This document shows positions 49,184 to 58,444 of a stretch of 64,000 nt of DNA, piece after piece. This DNA is from Sphingomonadales bacterium 12-68-11 (GTDB lineage: Bacteria; Pseudomonadota; Alphaproteobacteria; Sphingomonadales; Sphingomonadaceae). The DNA lies in contig NCCV01000003.1 in NCBI GenBank assembly GCA_002279825.1, positions 124,001-188,000 of the forward strand. The letters are read 5' to 3'. The translations under genes and the position numbers were made by a program. The stretch's first letter is position 1, and each line of letters opens with the position of its first letter. The notes beneath the pieces were generated by a model. That model was not told where the DNA came from. It saw only the letters and a list, made by a program, of their open reading frames with translations, and made no database searches.

Positions 49184-49495
49184 TCAGCCTCCGAGCGAGG
49201 CCGTGAAATCGGCGCGGAGCCGTTCGAGCTTGCGAATCACCGTCGGCTCGCCAGGCGCGCTGTCGAGCGCCTCTTCGGCGAGCCGTTGCAATTCGAGCGA
49301 ATGGAAGCTTGCCCCCAATCCGCGCAGCCGCATCGCGGCGACTTCCCAGTTGCCGTCGCAGCGCGAGCGGCGCAGCAAGTCGACCTGATGCTCGAGGCTT
49401 TCAACGAAAGCCGCGCGCAATTCCGTCAGCAGCGCCGGATCGTTGCCCGCCGCCGCCGCCAGCGTCGCATCGAAGGAAGCCGCATCATAAGCCAT
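49184..49495 (-). CDS. Hpt-like protein lacking the phospho-histidine
   Basis: Four-helix Hpt-type protein of 103 residues (from ATG 49495, preceded by GGGGGA). The helix that normally reads AAHxLKGxxxNxG reads AAMRLRGLGASF, so Met55 replaces the phospho-acceptor His while the following Leu-Arg-Gly is kept. Canonical Hpt domains relay phosphate between response regulators. This one cannot do so and may bind a receiver domain as a decoy or scaffold. The frame continues upstream to 49564, but that part overlaps the divergent gene's promoter region. It lies 60 bases from the transferase-like gene on the same strand. Confidence 0.75.
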   Translation of the reverse strand: MAYDAASFDATLAAAAGNDPALLTELRAAFVESLEHQVDLLRRSRCDGNWEVAAMRLRGLGASFHSLELQRLAEEALDSAPGEPTVIRKLERLRADFTASLGG

Positions 49496-49566
49496 TCCCC
49501 CGGCGATAGTGGACGACAAGTTAAGGTGGGGTTTCTCCTGCGAGCAGTTATGGTATTCTGGCACCT

Positions 49567-51978
49567 ATGGCGGGAAACAGGCGACTGGTGGCAATCGGCG
49601 ACGCGGGCGGCGAAGCCCCCGCAACCGAACCTGTAGGCGTGGAACCGGAGGCGCCCGCAACGGTCCGGCAGCAGCCCGTTTTCGACGATCAATGGGAGCT
49701 CTCGGGCGACGACTACGCCGACGAGGTTGGCCCTGCCCCCCGCCGCGATTCAAGCTGGATTGCGCCCACGCTCGCCGTGCTAGCCGTGATCGGCTGGAGC
49801 GTATTTTTCGCCTGGGCGTACCAAACCTCGTTCGCCGACGGCCTCGCACCGCGAGAAGCGGTTGGCCTGGTAGTGGACTGGGCGGTCCCGGTTCTGCTGG
49901 TGGTCGCGGTTTGGCTGCTGGCGATGCGCCACAGCCGCCGCGAGTCCGCGCGGTTCGCGCGGGTGGCGCACGGCATGACCACCGAGTCGCGCGCGCTCGA
50001 GCAGCGCATGGCCGTCGTCAATCGCGAGCTTGCGCATGCGCGCGAGCACTTCGCGGCCCAATCGGCCGAACTTGAAGCGCTCGGGCGCGGCGCGGTCGAG
50101 CGATTGTCGCAGCATGCCGACCGGCTGCACGGGCTGATCAACGACAACAGCGCCCAGCTCGACGTCATCGATCGCGTCGGCAGCACCGCGCTCACCAACA
50201 TGGACCGGCTGCGCGAAGTATTGCCGATGATCGGCACTTCGGCGCGCGATGTCGCCAGCCAGATCGGCCATGCGGGCGAGGTCGCGCGGCAGAACGTCGC
50301 CGAGCTGACCAACGGGTTCGTCAGGCTCAACGAGTTCGGCGAGGCGAGCGGCCGGCAGGTCACTGCGCTGCGCGGCAACGTGGACCAGACTCTGGCCGCG
50401 CTGACCGCTCAGACCGAACGGCTCGAAAGCCGGATGACCCAGACCACCGCAGACGCGGCACGGGTCGCCGAGCAATGGCGCGCGCGCGAGGACGAGGCTT
50501 CCGAGCGCTGGTCGGCCAACGTGGCCGGGCTCGAAGAGCGCCTGGTGGAGGCGATCCGCCGGATTGCCGAGATCGACGCCGCCGCGACCGACAACGCGCG
50601 CAAGCGGCTGTTCGCGCTGCGCGATGAGGCGGTCCGGATCGACGAGGCGATCGCCACCCGGGTCGCCGCATTCGACGAGGAACTCGCCAAGCGCGAGGCC
50701 GACATCAGCCAGCGCGAAGCGGCCATGCTCGCCGGGCTGGAAGATACGCTCGGCAGTTTCGACGGGGTGCTGACCGACCGGCAAGAAGCGCAGCTCGCGC
50801 ATGCCGCGACGATGGCCGAGCGGTGGAATGCGCTCGCGGTGCAACTCGGCGAGATGGATGCCCGGATGGGCGAGCTTGCCGATCGCGGGCTCCGCGCGCA
50901 CGGAGACCTCGGCGAAGCGGCTGCCGACCTGGCCGCGCGCCTGGGGGCGAACCGCGAAGTCGTGGCAGAAAGCGCGACCCTGGTCGCCGGACTGACCGAC
51001 GACAGCGTCCGGCTGCTCGAGCTGATCCGCTCGAGCGCCGAGCATTGCAGCGAAGGCCTGCCGCGCTCGATCGGCCAGGCCGAGGCGCGGCTGACCGCGT
51101 TCGAGGACCACGCGCGCCGGCTTGCCGGCGTAATCGCCGAAGCGGGCGATCGCGGCGCCGTGCTGGCCCAGCAAGTCGCCGGGGCGCGCCGCGACGGAGC
51201 CGCAACCATCGAAGAACTCGCCATCCTCGAAACGCACATGGCCGAACTGGCCACGCGCTCGACCGAACTGGCCGAACGCGCGCGCGGCGAACTCGGCGCG
51301 GCAGTGGCCACGCTCGAGCAGGCGGCCGCCAACGCGCTCGGGCAGTTGCAGGACAATCAGGCCGAAGCCGTCCGCGCGCTGGCCGAACGGATCGGCGGAG
51401 ACAGCAGCCAGGCAGTGGTCGACGCCATTCGCGCCCATGCCGCCGAAGCGATTGCCGAGCTCGAAGGCGCAGCCCGCCAGGCGGGCGAAGCGGGGCGCGC
51501 TAGCGCGGCGCAACTGCGCGACCAGCTCTCGCGCGTCAACGAGCTGACCGGCAATCTCGAGCAACGCGTCGCGCACGCCCGCGAGCGCGCCGAGGAGCAG
51601 GTCGACAACGATTTCGTCAAGCGTATGGCGCTGATCACCGAAAGCCTCAATTCGAGCGCGATCGACATTTCGAAGGCCTTTGCCAACGAAGTCACCGACA
51701 CCGCCTGGGCGAGCTACCTACGCGGCGACCGCGGCATCTTCACCCGCCGCGCGGTGCGGCTGCTCGGCACGCACGAAGCGCGCGCGGTGGCCGAGATCTA
51801 CGAAGGCGACGCCGACTTCCGCGAGACCGTGAACCGCTACATCCACGATTTCGAGGCCATGCTCCGCAGCGTGCTTTCGACCCGTGACGGCAACGCAATG
51901 GCGGTGACTCTCCTGAGCGCCGACATGGGCAAGCTCTACGTCGCGCTCGCCCAGGCGATCGAACGCCTGCGCAAGTAG
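49567..51978 (+). CDS. TipN-like membrane-anchored coiled-coil protein
   Basis: Protein of 803 residues. An acidic/proline-rich cytoplasmic N-terminus (about 1-62) precedes two membrane helices (about 63-86 and 98-120). About 640 residues of nearly unbroken heptad-rich coiled coil follow. The C-terminal domain includes DTAWASYLRGDRGIFTRRAV. This layout matches TipN, the Caulobacter birth-scar polarity marker, which also has two N-terminal helices and a long coiled coil; the assignment is inferred from architecture. The start is ATG 49567, 71 bases from the divergent Hpt-like gene. It converges on DUF1467 with 12 bases between stops. A generic coiled-coil protein is the alternative. Confidence 0.65.
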   Translation: MAGNRRLVAIGDAGGEAPATEPVGVEPEAPATVRQQPVFDDQWELSGDDYADEVGPAPRRDSSWIAPTLAVLAVIGWSVFFAWAYQTSFADGLAPREAVGLVVDWAVPVLLVVAVWLLAMRHSRRESARFARVAHGMTTESRALEQRMAVVNRELAHAREHFAAQSAELEALGRGAVERLSQHADRLHGLINDNSAQLDVIDRVGSTALTNMDRLREVLPMIGTSARDVASQIGHAGEVARQNVAELTNGFVRLNEFGEASGRQVTALRGNVDQTLAALTAQTERLESRMTQTTADAARVAEQWRAREDEASERWSANVAGLEERLVEAIRRIAEIDAAATDNARKRLFALRDEAVRIDEAIATRVAAFDEELAKREADISQREAAMLAGLEDTLGSFDGVLTDRQEAQLAHAATMAERWNALAVQLGEMDARMGELADRGLRAHGDLGEAAADLAARLGANREVVAESATLVAGLTDDSVRLLELIRSSAEHCSEGLPRSIGQAEARLTAFEDHARRLAGVIAEAGDRGAVLAQQVAGARRDGAATIEELAILETHMAELATRSTELAERARGELGAAVATLEQAAANALGQLQDNQAEAVRALAERIGGDSSQAVVDAIRAHAAEAIAELEGAARQAGEAGRASAAQLRDQLSRVNELTGNLEQRVAHARERAEEQVDNDFVKRMALITESLNSSAIDISKAFANEVTDTAWASYLRGDRGIFTRRAVRLLGTHEARAVAEIYEGDADFRETVNRYIHDFEAMLRSVLSTRDGNAMAVTLLSADMGKLYVALAQAIERLRK

Positions 51979-51990
51979 GCTCACCGGCGG

Positions 51991-52281
51991 CTAGCCCGCC
52001 TCCGCTTCGAGCCCCGGCGGAACCCCGAACAGGTTGAGATCCTGCGGTCCGACCCAGCCGTACGTGTAGTTGGCGACGTAAAGTCCGCACAGCACCGCAG
52101 CGAGTAAGGTCGCGCGCAGCGCGAGCCGACCGGGGCGGAAGTTGGCCGGCGCGCTATCGGCCTGGCCGGGCGTTTTTTCGATCCCCGCCTCTTCATGCGT
52201 GCGCACCCCGAACGGCAGCAGCACGAACGCGCTCATCACCCAGAACAGCCCGTAGATGGCGAGAATCGAAGTCCAGTTCAT
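51991..52281 (-). CDS. DUF1467 family membrane protein
   Basis: Protein of 96 residues with two helices: about 5-24 (SILAIYGLFWVMSAFVLLPF) and 55-73 (ALRATLLAAVLCGLYVANYT). The conserved loop FGVRTHEEAG between them identifies DUF1467, a small alphaproteobacterial family of unknown role. It lies nine bases after rnj on the minus strand and ends the long operon that begins in nuo. Its linkage to rnj is common in this group. The function is unknown. Confidence 0.85.
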   Translation of the reverse strand: MNWTSILAIYGLFWVMSAFVLLPFGVRTHEEAGIEKTPGQADSAPANFRPGRLALRATLLAAVLCGLYVANYTYGWVGPQDLNLFGVPPGLEAEAG

Positions 52282-52290
52282 GGCGCTGCC

Positions 52291-53934
52291 TCAGCCTTCC
52301 GCGAACAGCACTTTGACTTGCGGCTTCTTGCCGCTCCAGCGCTGCGCAGCGCGGCGTGCGGCGAGCCTTGCGGCTTCGGTCACCGCGTCGCGATCGCGCG
52401 AGCCCTTGAGCTTGCGCAGCGCCTCGGCCACGTCGCGCTCGGCTTCGGCCACGAACCCCGCGTAATCCTCGTCGAGCGGCAGGCCGAGGCCGTGGACTTG
52501 GCCCCCGCCCCGTCCATTGAGCACCACCACCAGCAGCCCGTCGCGGGCGAGGCGGCGACGGGTCACGATCGCGTCGCCGTCGGCGGGCACGATGATGTCG
52601 CCGTCAAGCACCAGCCGCCCGGCGCGGACTTCTCCGACGATCCCGGGCTCACCGGGGGCGAGGCGGACGATCTGGCCGTTCTTCTGCACTACCGCGTCCG
52701 GAATCCCGCTCGCGAGGCCGACCCGCGCTTGTTCCTCCATGTGCCGCATCTCGCCGTGAACGGGCACCAGGATATCGGGCCGCAGCCAATCGTACATCGC
52801 TTCGAGCTCGGGCCGGCCGGGATGGCCGGAGACGTGGATCTCGCTCTGCCGGTCGCTGACCATCACGATGCCGCGCTGCGCGAGCAGGTTCTGGATGCGG
52901 CCGATCGCCAGCTCGTTGCCGGGGATCTGACGGCTTGAGAACAGGACCACGTCACCCTCGGTCAGGCTCAGCGGGTGCTGGCTTTCGGCAATGCGGGCGA
53001 GCGCGGCGCGCGGTTCGCCCTGCCCACCAGTGGCGATGATCAGCACTTTGCCGCGCGGCAGGCCCATCGCGGTGTCGAAATCGATCGGCTCGGGGAAATC
53101 GGCGAGGTAGCCGTTGTCCTGCGCGACATCGATGATGCGATCGAGCGAGCGCCCGGCCACGCACAGCTCGCGCCCGGTTTCGCGCGCGACACGGCCGAGC
53201 GTCTGCAAACGGGCGACGTTCGAGGCGAAGGTCGTGACGAGCACCCGCTTGCCGGCGTGCCTGCCCACTTCCTCGAGCAGCCCGCGATAGACCGCGCCTT
53301 CGGAACCGGACGGCGCCGGATTGAACACGTTGGTCGAATCGCACACCAGCGCGAGCACGCCTTCGTCGCCCAGTTCGGTCAGTTCGGCCTCGGTCGCGGG
53401 CTGGCCGACCAGCGGTTCGTCGTCGAGCTTCCAGTCGCCGGTGTGGAACACCCGGCCGAGCGGGGTTTCGATCAGCAGCGCATTGCCCTCGGCGATCGAG
53501 TGCGCGAGCGGGATATAGGTGATCTCGAACGGCCCGAGCCGGAGCGAACCGTGCTCGCGGTCGATCACGTTAAGCTCGATCTCGCCGGCAAGCCCCGCTT
53601 CCTCGAGCTTGCGCTTGACCAGATCGGCAGTGAACGGGGTCGCGTAAAGCGGCACGCCCAGCTCGGCAGCGAAGTAAGGGACCGCGCCGATGTGGTCCTC
53701 GTGCGCATGGGTCAGCACCACCCCGAGCAGCTTGTCGGTGCGCGCCTCGATGAAGTAGAGATCGGCGAACAGCAGCTCGGTGCCCGGGTATTCGTTGGCG
53801 CCGAAGCTCATCCCCAGGTCAACCATCAGCCACTGGCCGCGGCAACCGTAGAGATTGACGTTCATGCCGATCTCGCCCGAGCCGCCGAGGGCGAGGAACA
53901 GCAGTTCCTCCTCGGGCGTAAAATCCTTCTTCAT
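52291..53934 (-). CDS. rnj: Ribonuclease J
   Basis: Metallo-beta-lactamase/beta-CASP ribonuclease with endonuclease and 5'-3' exonuclease activity in mRNA decay and rRNA maturation. The metal site begins with THAHEDH (His76 to His81), and HTGDWKLD supplies a later ligand. The beta-CASP part includes [13 protein letters not shown]. The 547-residue length is typical. Its start overlaps the coaX stop by ATGA. Being in the same operon as nuo, birA and coaX is a conserved alphaproteobacterial arrangement as I recall it. Confidence 0.95.
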   Translation of the reverse strand: MKKDFTPEEELLFLALGGSGEIGMNVNLYGCRGQWLMVDLGMSFGANEYPGTELLFADLYFIEARTDKLLGVVLTHAHEDHIGAVPYFAAELGVPLYATPFTADLVKRKLEEAGLAGEIELNVIDREHGSLRLGPFEITYIPLAHSIAEGNALLIETPLGRVFHTGDWKLDDEPLVGQPATEAELTELGDEGVLALVCDSTNVFNPAPSGSEGAVYRGLLEEVGRHAGKRVLVTTFASNVARLQTLGRVARETGRELCVAGRSLDRIIDVAQDNGYLADFPEPIDFDTAMGLPRGKVLIIATGGQGEPRAALARIAESQHPLSLTEGDVVLFSSRQIPGNELAIGRIQNLLAQRGIVMVSDRQSEIHVSGHPGRPELEAMYDWLRPDILVPVHGEMRHMEEQARVGLASGIPDAVVQKNGQIVRLAPGEPGIVGEVRAGRLVLDGDIIVPADGDAIVTRRRLARDGLLVVVLNGRGGGQVHGLGLPLDEDYAGFVAEAERDVAEALRKLKGSRDRDAVTEAARLAARRAAQRWSGKKPQVKVLFAEG

Positions 53935-54719
53935 CCGGTTTCCTTGGTGGCCGCCTGCCCGGCCAGCAGCGCCAGCCCTTCGAGTGTGAGGTCGGGATCG
54001 ACCGCGTCGAAGATTTGCGTGTGGCGGTCAAACAATATCGCCAGCCCGCCAGTGGCGATGACCTTTACCGGTCGGCCGATCTCGGCGGCAAGCCGCGCGA
54101 TCAGCCCCTCCATCATCGCCACGTAGCCCCAGAACACGCCGATCTGCATCTGATCCTCGGTATTGCGGCCGATCACCGACGTCCCGCGCGGATCCTCGAT
54201 CGCGATGCGGGGCAGCTTGGCGGTGTTGTTGACCAGCGCATCGAGCGACAGATTGATCCCGGGCGCAATGATCCCGCCTTTGTAGGCGCCGTCGAAATCG
54301 ATCACGTCGAACGTGGTGGCGGTGCCGAAGTCGATCACGATCACGTCGCCCGCATAGCGGGCGTGCGCGGCGATGGCGTTGACCGCGCGATCGGCACCGA
54401 GCGAGCGCGGCTCGTCGACGTCGATCGGAAAGTCCCAGTCGGCGGCGCCCTCACCCGCGAACAGCGGGGTCAGCCCGAAATACTTCTCGCCGAGCACATC
54501 GAGGTTGTGGCGCGCGCGCGGGACCACCGTCGAGACGATCATCTGCGTCACGTCGGCGCGCCCGAAGCCCGCGATCTCCATCAACTGGAGCAGCCACACG
54601 GCATATTCGTCCGCGGTCCGGCGCGGATCGGTGGCGATGCGCCAGCGCGCCTTGATCGCCTTCTCCGCGAACAGCGCGAACACCACGTTGGTATTGCCGA
54701 CATCGACCGCGAGCAGCAT
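53931..54719 (-). CDS. coaX: Type III pantothenate kinase
   Basis: Phosphorylates pantothenate in coenzyme A synthesis; the type III form is insensitive to feedback by CoA. The acetate/sugar-kinase-like fold shows [16 protein letters not shown] at the N-terminus (phosphate-binding Asp), [11 protein letters not shown] (catalytic Asp) and [13 protein letters not shown]. The 262-residue length is normal. It overlaps rnj by four bases and starts two bases after birA ends. Confidence 0.95.
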   Translation of the reverse strand: MLLAVDVGNTNVVFALFAEKAIKARWRIATDPRRTADEYAVWLLQLMEIAGFGRADVTQMIVSTVVPRARHNLDVLGEKYFGLTPLFAGEGAADWDFPIDVDEPRSLGADRAVNAIAAHARYAGDVIVIDFGTATTFDVIDFDGAYKGGIIAPGINLSLDALVNNTAKLPRIAIEDPRGTSVIGRNTEDQMQIGVFWGYVAMMEGLIARLAAEIGRPVKVIATGGLAILFDRHTQIFDAVDPDLTLEGLALLAGQAATKETG

Positions 54720-54721
54720 CG

Positions 54722-55447
54722 TCAGCCTCCTTCGAGCGAGACGTCGCCGGCGTGGATGACACGGAGCGATCCGTCCGCCAAGCGCAGCCGCAGCGCGCCG
54801 TCGGGGCCGAGACCCTCGAACTTACCGGTAACCGGCTTGTCGGGTCCCTCGTGCACGCTCAACAGGCTGCCGAGCGGATGCGCCCCCGCCAGCCAGCGGG
54901 CGAACAGCGGTTCGGTGCCGAACTGCCGCCAGCGTTCCAGCTCGCTGTCGAACTGCGCGGCCAGTTCGGACGCAAAGGCATCGCGCGCCGGTGCCGGTCC
55001 ATACTCGGCGACATCGCGCGCGATCCGGTCGGGCAGCGCGGGCGCGCAGGCCAGGTTCGCGCCGATGCCGATCACCGCATGCGCGGCATCGCGCTCGAGC
55101 AGGATGCCGCATACTTTCGCACCGGCAAGAAGCAGATCGTTAGGCCACTTGAGCCGCAGCAGGTGCGGCTGGGCGAGGCGTGGTAGCAGTGTCTCGTAGA
55201 CCGCCATCGCGGCGACGAAGGCCAATGTCGGCGGCGGCGGGTCCTGCGGATGGAGCCGGACCACGGTCGAGCCCATGAAATTGCCCGGCCCATCGAGCCA
55301 GCGCCGCCCCTGGCGGCCGCGCCCCGCGCGCTGGCGATCGGCGATGAGCCAGTACCCCTCGGGGATCGCCTCGCCCGCCGCCAGGCGCGCGATAAGGTCG
55401 GCATTGGTCGAGCCGGTCTCGGCAACGCTCTCGATACGCGCGGGCAA
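54722..55447 (-). CDS. birA: Biotin-[acetyl-CoA-carboxylase] ligase
   Basis: Attaches biotin to the carboxyl-carrier protein of acetyl-CoA carboxylase. The biotinyl-AMP motif appears as [19 protein letters not shown], and [19 protein letters not shown] holds the catalytic Lys. At 241 residues it lacks the N-terminal DNA-binding domain of E. coli BirA, so it is a ligase only. No in-frame ATG precedes the conserved STNAD region; TTG 55447 is the likely start, one base after the nuoN stop. Confidence 0.92.
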   Translation of the reverse strand: MPARIESVAETGSTNADLIARLAAGEAIPEGYWLIADRQRAGRGRQGRRWLDGPGNFMGSTVVRLHPQDPPPPTLAFVAAMAVYETLLPRLAQPHLLRLKWPNDLLLAGAKVCGILLERDAAHAVIGIGANLACAPALPDRIARDVAEYGPAPARDAFASELAAQFDSELERWRQFGTEPLFARWLAGAHPLGSLLSVHEGPDKPVTGKFEGLGPDGALRLRLADGSLRVIHAGDVSLEGG

Positions 55448-55448
55448 C

Positions 55449-56912
55449 TCAGGCGGTCAGGAACAGCGTCGCTGCGGCGCCGTCGGCCAGTGAACCGAGG
55501 ACCTGGTTCAGCAGGTAGCCGAGCGGTGAGACCGCGGCGGCGCAAATCGCCAGCAAGACCCAATGCGCCCAGTCGCTCTTGCCGTGCGCGGTCCCGGCCG
55601 GCTCGTCGAAGAACATCACCTTGACGATCTTGATGTAGTAGAACGCGCCGATCACGCTGGCGGCGATGCCGATCGCGGCGAGCACGATCAGGTCGGCCTC
55701 CACGGCCGCCTGGAACACCACGAACTTGCCCCAGAAGCCGAACAGCGGCGGAATTCCGGCCAGGCTGAACATCAGCGCCATCAAGGCCCAGGCCAACGCC
55801 GGACGGGTGCGCGACAGCCCGGCAAGGTCGGAGATCGCCTCTAGCGGCGCGCCGTTCTCGTCCTTGAGCATCAGGACCGCCACGAAGCTGCCGATGGTCA
55901 TCGCCACGTAGATCGCGAGATAGACCAGCATCGCGCTCGCCCCCGCCTGGGTTGCGCAGGCGAGGCCGATGAGGATGAAGCCGACATTGTTGATCGACGA
56001 ATAGGCGAGCAGCCGCTTGATGTTCGATTGCCCGATCGCCCCAAGCGCGCCGACCACGATCGAGGCGAGCGCGGCGAAGATCACGATCTGCCGCCAGGCG
56101 TCCACCTCCGTGCCGAAAGCGTCAAGCGAGACCCGCGCGGTCAGCGCCAATGCCGCCACTTTGGGCGCGCTGGCGAAGAACGCGGTGACCGGAGTCGGCG
56201 CGCCTTCGTAAACGTCGGGGGTCCACATGTGGAACGGCACCGCGCTGATCTTGAAGGCCAGGCCCGCCAGCACGAACACCAGCCCGAACAGCGCGCCCAT
56301 CGACAGCCCCCCATCGAGCGAGGCGCGGATGCCGGCGAAGCTGGTGGTGCCGGCAAAACCGTAGGTCAGGCTCATGCCGAACAGCAGGATGCCGCTGGCG
56401 AGCGCGCCGAGCACGAAGTACTTGAGGCCCGCTTCGGCCGAGCGGCTGTCGCTGCGCAGGAACGCGGCGAGCACGTAAGCCGACAGGCTGTTGAGCTCGA
56501 GCCCGATGTAGAGCGTCATGAGATCGGTGGCCGAGACCATCACACTCATGCCGAGAGCGGCGAACAGCACCAGCACCGGGAACTCGGCGCGCATCGCCCC
56601 GAGCCGCTCGAAATACGTGGGCGCGATCACCAGCACCGCGCCGCTCGCGGCGAAGATCATCAGCTTGGCGAAGCCGGCAAAGGCATCGGCGCGGAACTGT
56701 CCGAAGAACGCCGACGTGTCCGGCCCCGCGGCGCCGGCACAGACCGAGGGCGCGACCAGGAAGAACGCCGCGCCAAGCGCGACGCAGGCTGCCACGCTGA
56801 TCGCGCGCGAGGCCTTGTCCCCCGCCCAGGCCGCGACGAGCAGCAGGGCGAGCCCGGCCAGCGACAGCACGATCTCGGGGATGACGAGTTGAAGCGAAGC
56901 GACCGAATCCAT
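55449..56912 (-). CDS. nuoN: NADH-quinone oxidoreductase subunit N
   Basis: Antiporter-like proton-pumping membrane subunit of complex I, 487 residues and about 14 helices. Conserved charged residues appear in the core helices, for example the Lys in NIKRLLAYSSINNVGFIL. The start ATG overlaps the nuoM stop as TGATG (56914-56910). It is the last nuo gene; birA follows after one base. All helical hallmarks are intact. Confidence 0.96.
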   Translation of the reverse strand: MDSVASLQLVIPEIVLSLAGLALLLVAAWAGDKASRAISVAACVALGAAFFLVAPSVCAGAAGPDTSAFFGQFRADAFAGFAKLMIFAASGAVLVIAPTYFERLGAMRAEFPVLVLFAALGMSVMVSATDLMTLYIGLELNSLSAYVLAAFLRSDSRSAEAGLKYFVLGALASGILLFGMSLTYGFAGTTSFAGIRASLDGGLSMGALFGLVFVLAGLAFKISAVPFHMWTPDVYEGAPTPVTAFFASAPKVAALALTARVSLDAFGTEVDAWRQIVIFAALASIVVGALGAIGQSNIKRLLAYSSINNVGFILIGLACATQAGASAMLVYLAIYVAMTIGSFVAVLMLKDENGAPLEAISDLAGLSRTRPALAWALMALMFSLAGIPPLFGFWGKFVVFQAAVEADLIVLAAIGIAASVIGAFYYIKIVKVMFFDEPAGTAHGKSDWAHWVLLAICAAAVSPLGYLLNQVLGSLADGAAATLFLTA

Positions 56913-58444
56913 CAGTGCTCCCCCTCATGCGCGGCGGCCGCAGCCGCAGCCGCAGCCGGCCGGCCGGCGGTCAGGTGCGAGTCGCCTTCCGGCGCGGCGC
57001 GCGCGAGCCGGGCTTCGAGCGCGCGGATGTCGGCCCGCATCGGCGCCAGAAAGCTCTCCGGATAGACGCCCATCCACAGCACCGCTGCCGCAAGCGGGGC
57101 GAGCATCACGTATTCGCGTACATTGAGGTCGGGCATCGCCGCCGCGTCGGGGTGCTTCTGCACCCCGAAGGCGACGCGGGCATAGAGGTAGAGCATGTAG
57201 GCGGCGCCGAGGATGATGCCGGTGGTGCAGACGAGCGTCACCCAGGTCGAGACCTGGTAGATGCCCGCCAGCGCGAGGAACTCGCCGACGAAGTTGCTGG
57301 TGCCGGGCAGGCCGACGCTGGCCATCGTAAACAGCATGAAGAACAGCGCGTAATGCGGCATGTTGATGCTGAGCCCGCCGTAGCGCTCGATCTCGCGGGT
57401 GTGCAGCCGGTCGTAGATCACCCCCACGCACAGGAACAGCGCGCCCGAGACGAGGCCGTGGCCGAGCATGACCATCATTCCGCCCTCGAGCCCCTGCACG
57501 TTGAACGCGAACAGCCCGACGGTGACGATCGCCATGTGCGCGACCGAGGAATAGGCGATCAGCTTCTTCATGTCGTGCTGGACCAGTGCGATCAGGCTGG
57601 TGGCGACCACCGCGATCATGCTGAGCGCATAGACCAGCCAAGCGAACTGGGCGCTCGCTTCGGGGAACATCGGCAGGCTGAAGCGGATGAAGCCGTAGCC
57701 GCCCATCTTGAGCAGCACGCCCGCGAGGATCACCGAGCCGGCGGTCGGCGCCTGAACGTGCGCGTCGGGCAGCCAGGTATGGACCGGCCACATCGGCATC
57801 TTGACCGCGAAGCTGGCGAAGAACGCCAGCCACAGCCAGGTCTGCGCCCCGGCCGGGAAGTCGTAAGCCATCAGCGTGGGGATGTCGGTGGTGCCGGCCT
57901 CGTTGACCATCCACAGCATCGCGATCAGCATCAGCACCGAGCCGAGCAGCGTGTAGAGGAAGAACTTGTAGCTGGCGTAGATCCGGTCCGCCCCGCCCCA
58001 CACCCCGATGATCAGGTACATCGGGATCAGGCCGGCTTCGAACATGATGTAGAACAGGAAGATATCCTGCGCGGCGAACACGCCGATCATCAGCGTTTCC
58101 ATGAACAGGAACGCCGCCATGTACTCGCCCACGCGCTTCTCGATCGACTGGCTGGCGAGGATGCAGATCGGCATCAGGAAGGTGCTGAGCACGATCAGCA
58201 GCAGCGCGATGCCGTCGATGCCGAGCGCGTAGCTGAAGCCCGCGAAAACCTCCGCGCGCTCGGTGAACTGCCACTGCGGGCCGCCGATGTCGAACTGGGC
58301 CCAAAGCATGATCGACAACGCGAAATTGATCAGCGTCGCGGCCAGCGCGATCTGGCGCGCGGTATTCGCGGGCGAGAACAGGCAGGCGATCGCGCCGGCC
58401 ATCGGCACCAGCAGCAGCACCGAGAGGATCGGGAAGCCGCCCAT
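56912..58444 (-). CDS. nuoM: NADH-quinone oxidoreductase subunit M
   Basis: Antiporter-like proton-pumping subunit of complex I, 510 residues. Core features include FMETLMIGVFAAQDIFLFYI (key Glu), KMPMWPVHTWLPDAH (key Lys) and KKLIAYSSVAHMAIVT. The C-terminus ends in an alanine run before HEGEH, an unusual low-complexity tail. The start is ATG 58444, sharing one base with the nuoL TGA stop; the frame upstream is a shadow of nuoL. Confidence 0.96.
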   Translation of the reverse strand: MGGFPILSVLLLVPMAGAIACLFSPANTARQIALAATLINFALSIMLWAQFDIGGPQWQFTERAEVFAGFSYALGIDGIALLLIVLSTFLMPICILASQSIEKRVGEYMAAFLFMETLMIGVFAAQDIFLFYIMFEAGLIPMYLIIGVWGGADRIYASYKFFLYTLLGSVLMLIAMLWMVNEAGTTDIPTLMAYDFPAGAQTWLWLAFFASFAVKMPMWPVHTWLPDAHVQAPTAGSVILAGVLLKMGGYGFIRFSLPMFPEASAQFAWLVYALSMIAVVATSLIALVQHDMKKLIAYSSVAHMAIVTVGLFAFNVQGLEGGMMVMLGHGLVSGALFLCVGVIYDRLHTREIERYGGLSINMPHYALFFMLFTMASVGLPGTSNFVGEFLALAGIYQVSTWVTLVCTTGIILGAAYMLYLYARVAFGVQKHPDAAAMPDLNVREYVMLAPLAAAVLWMGVYPESFLAPMRADIRALEARLARAAPEGDSHLTAGRPAAAAAAAAAHEGEH

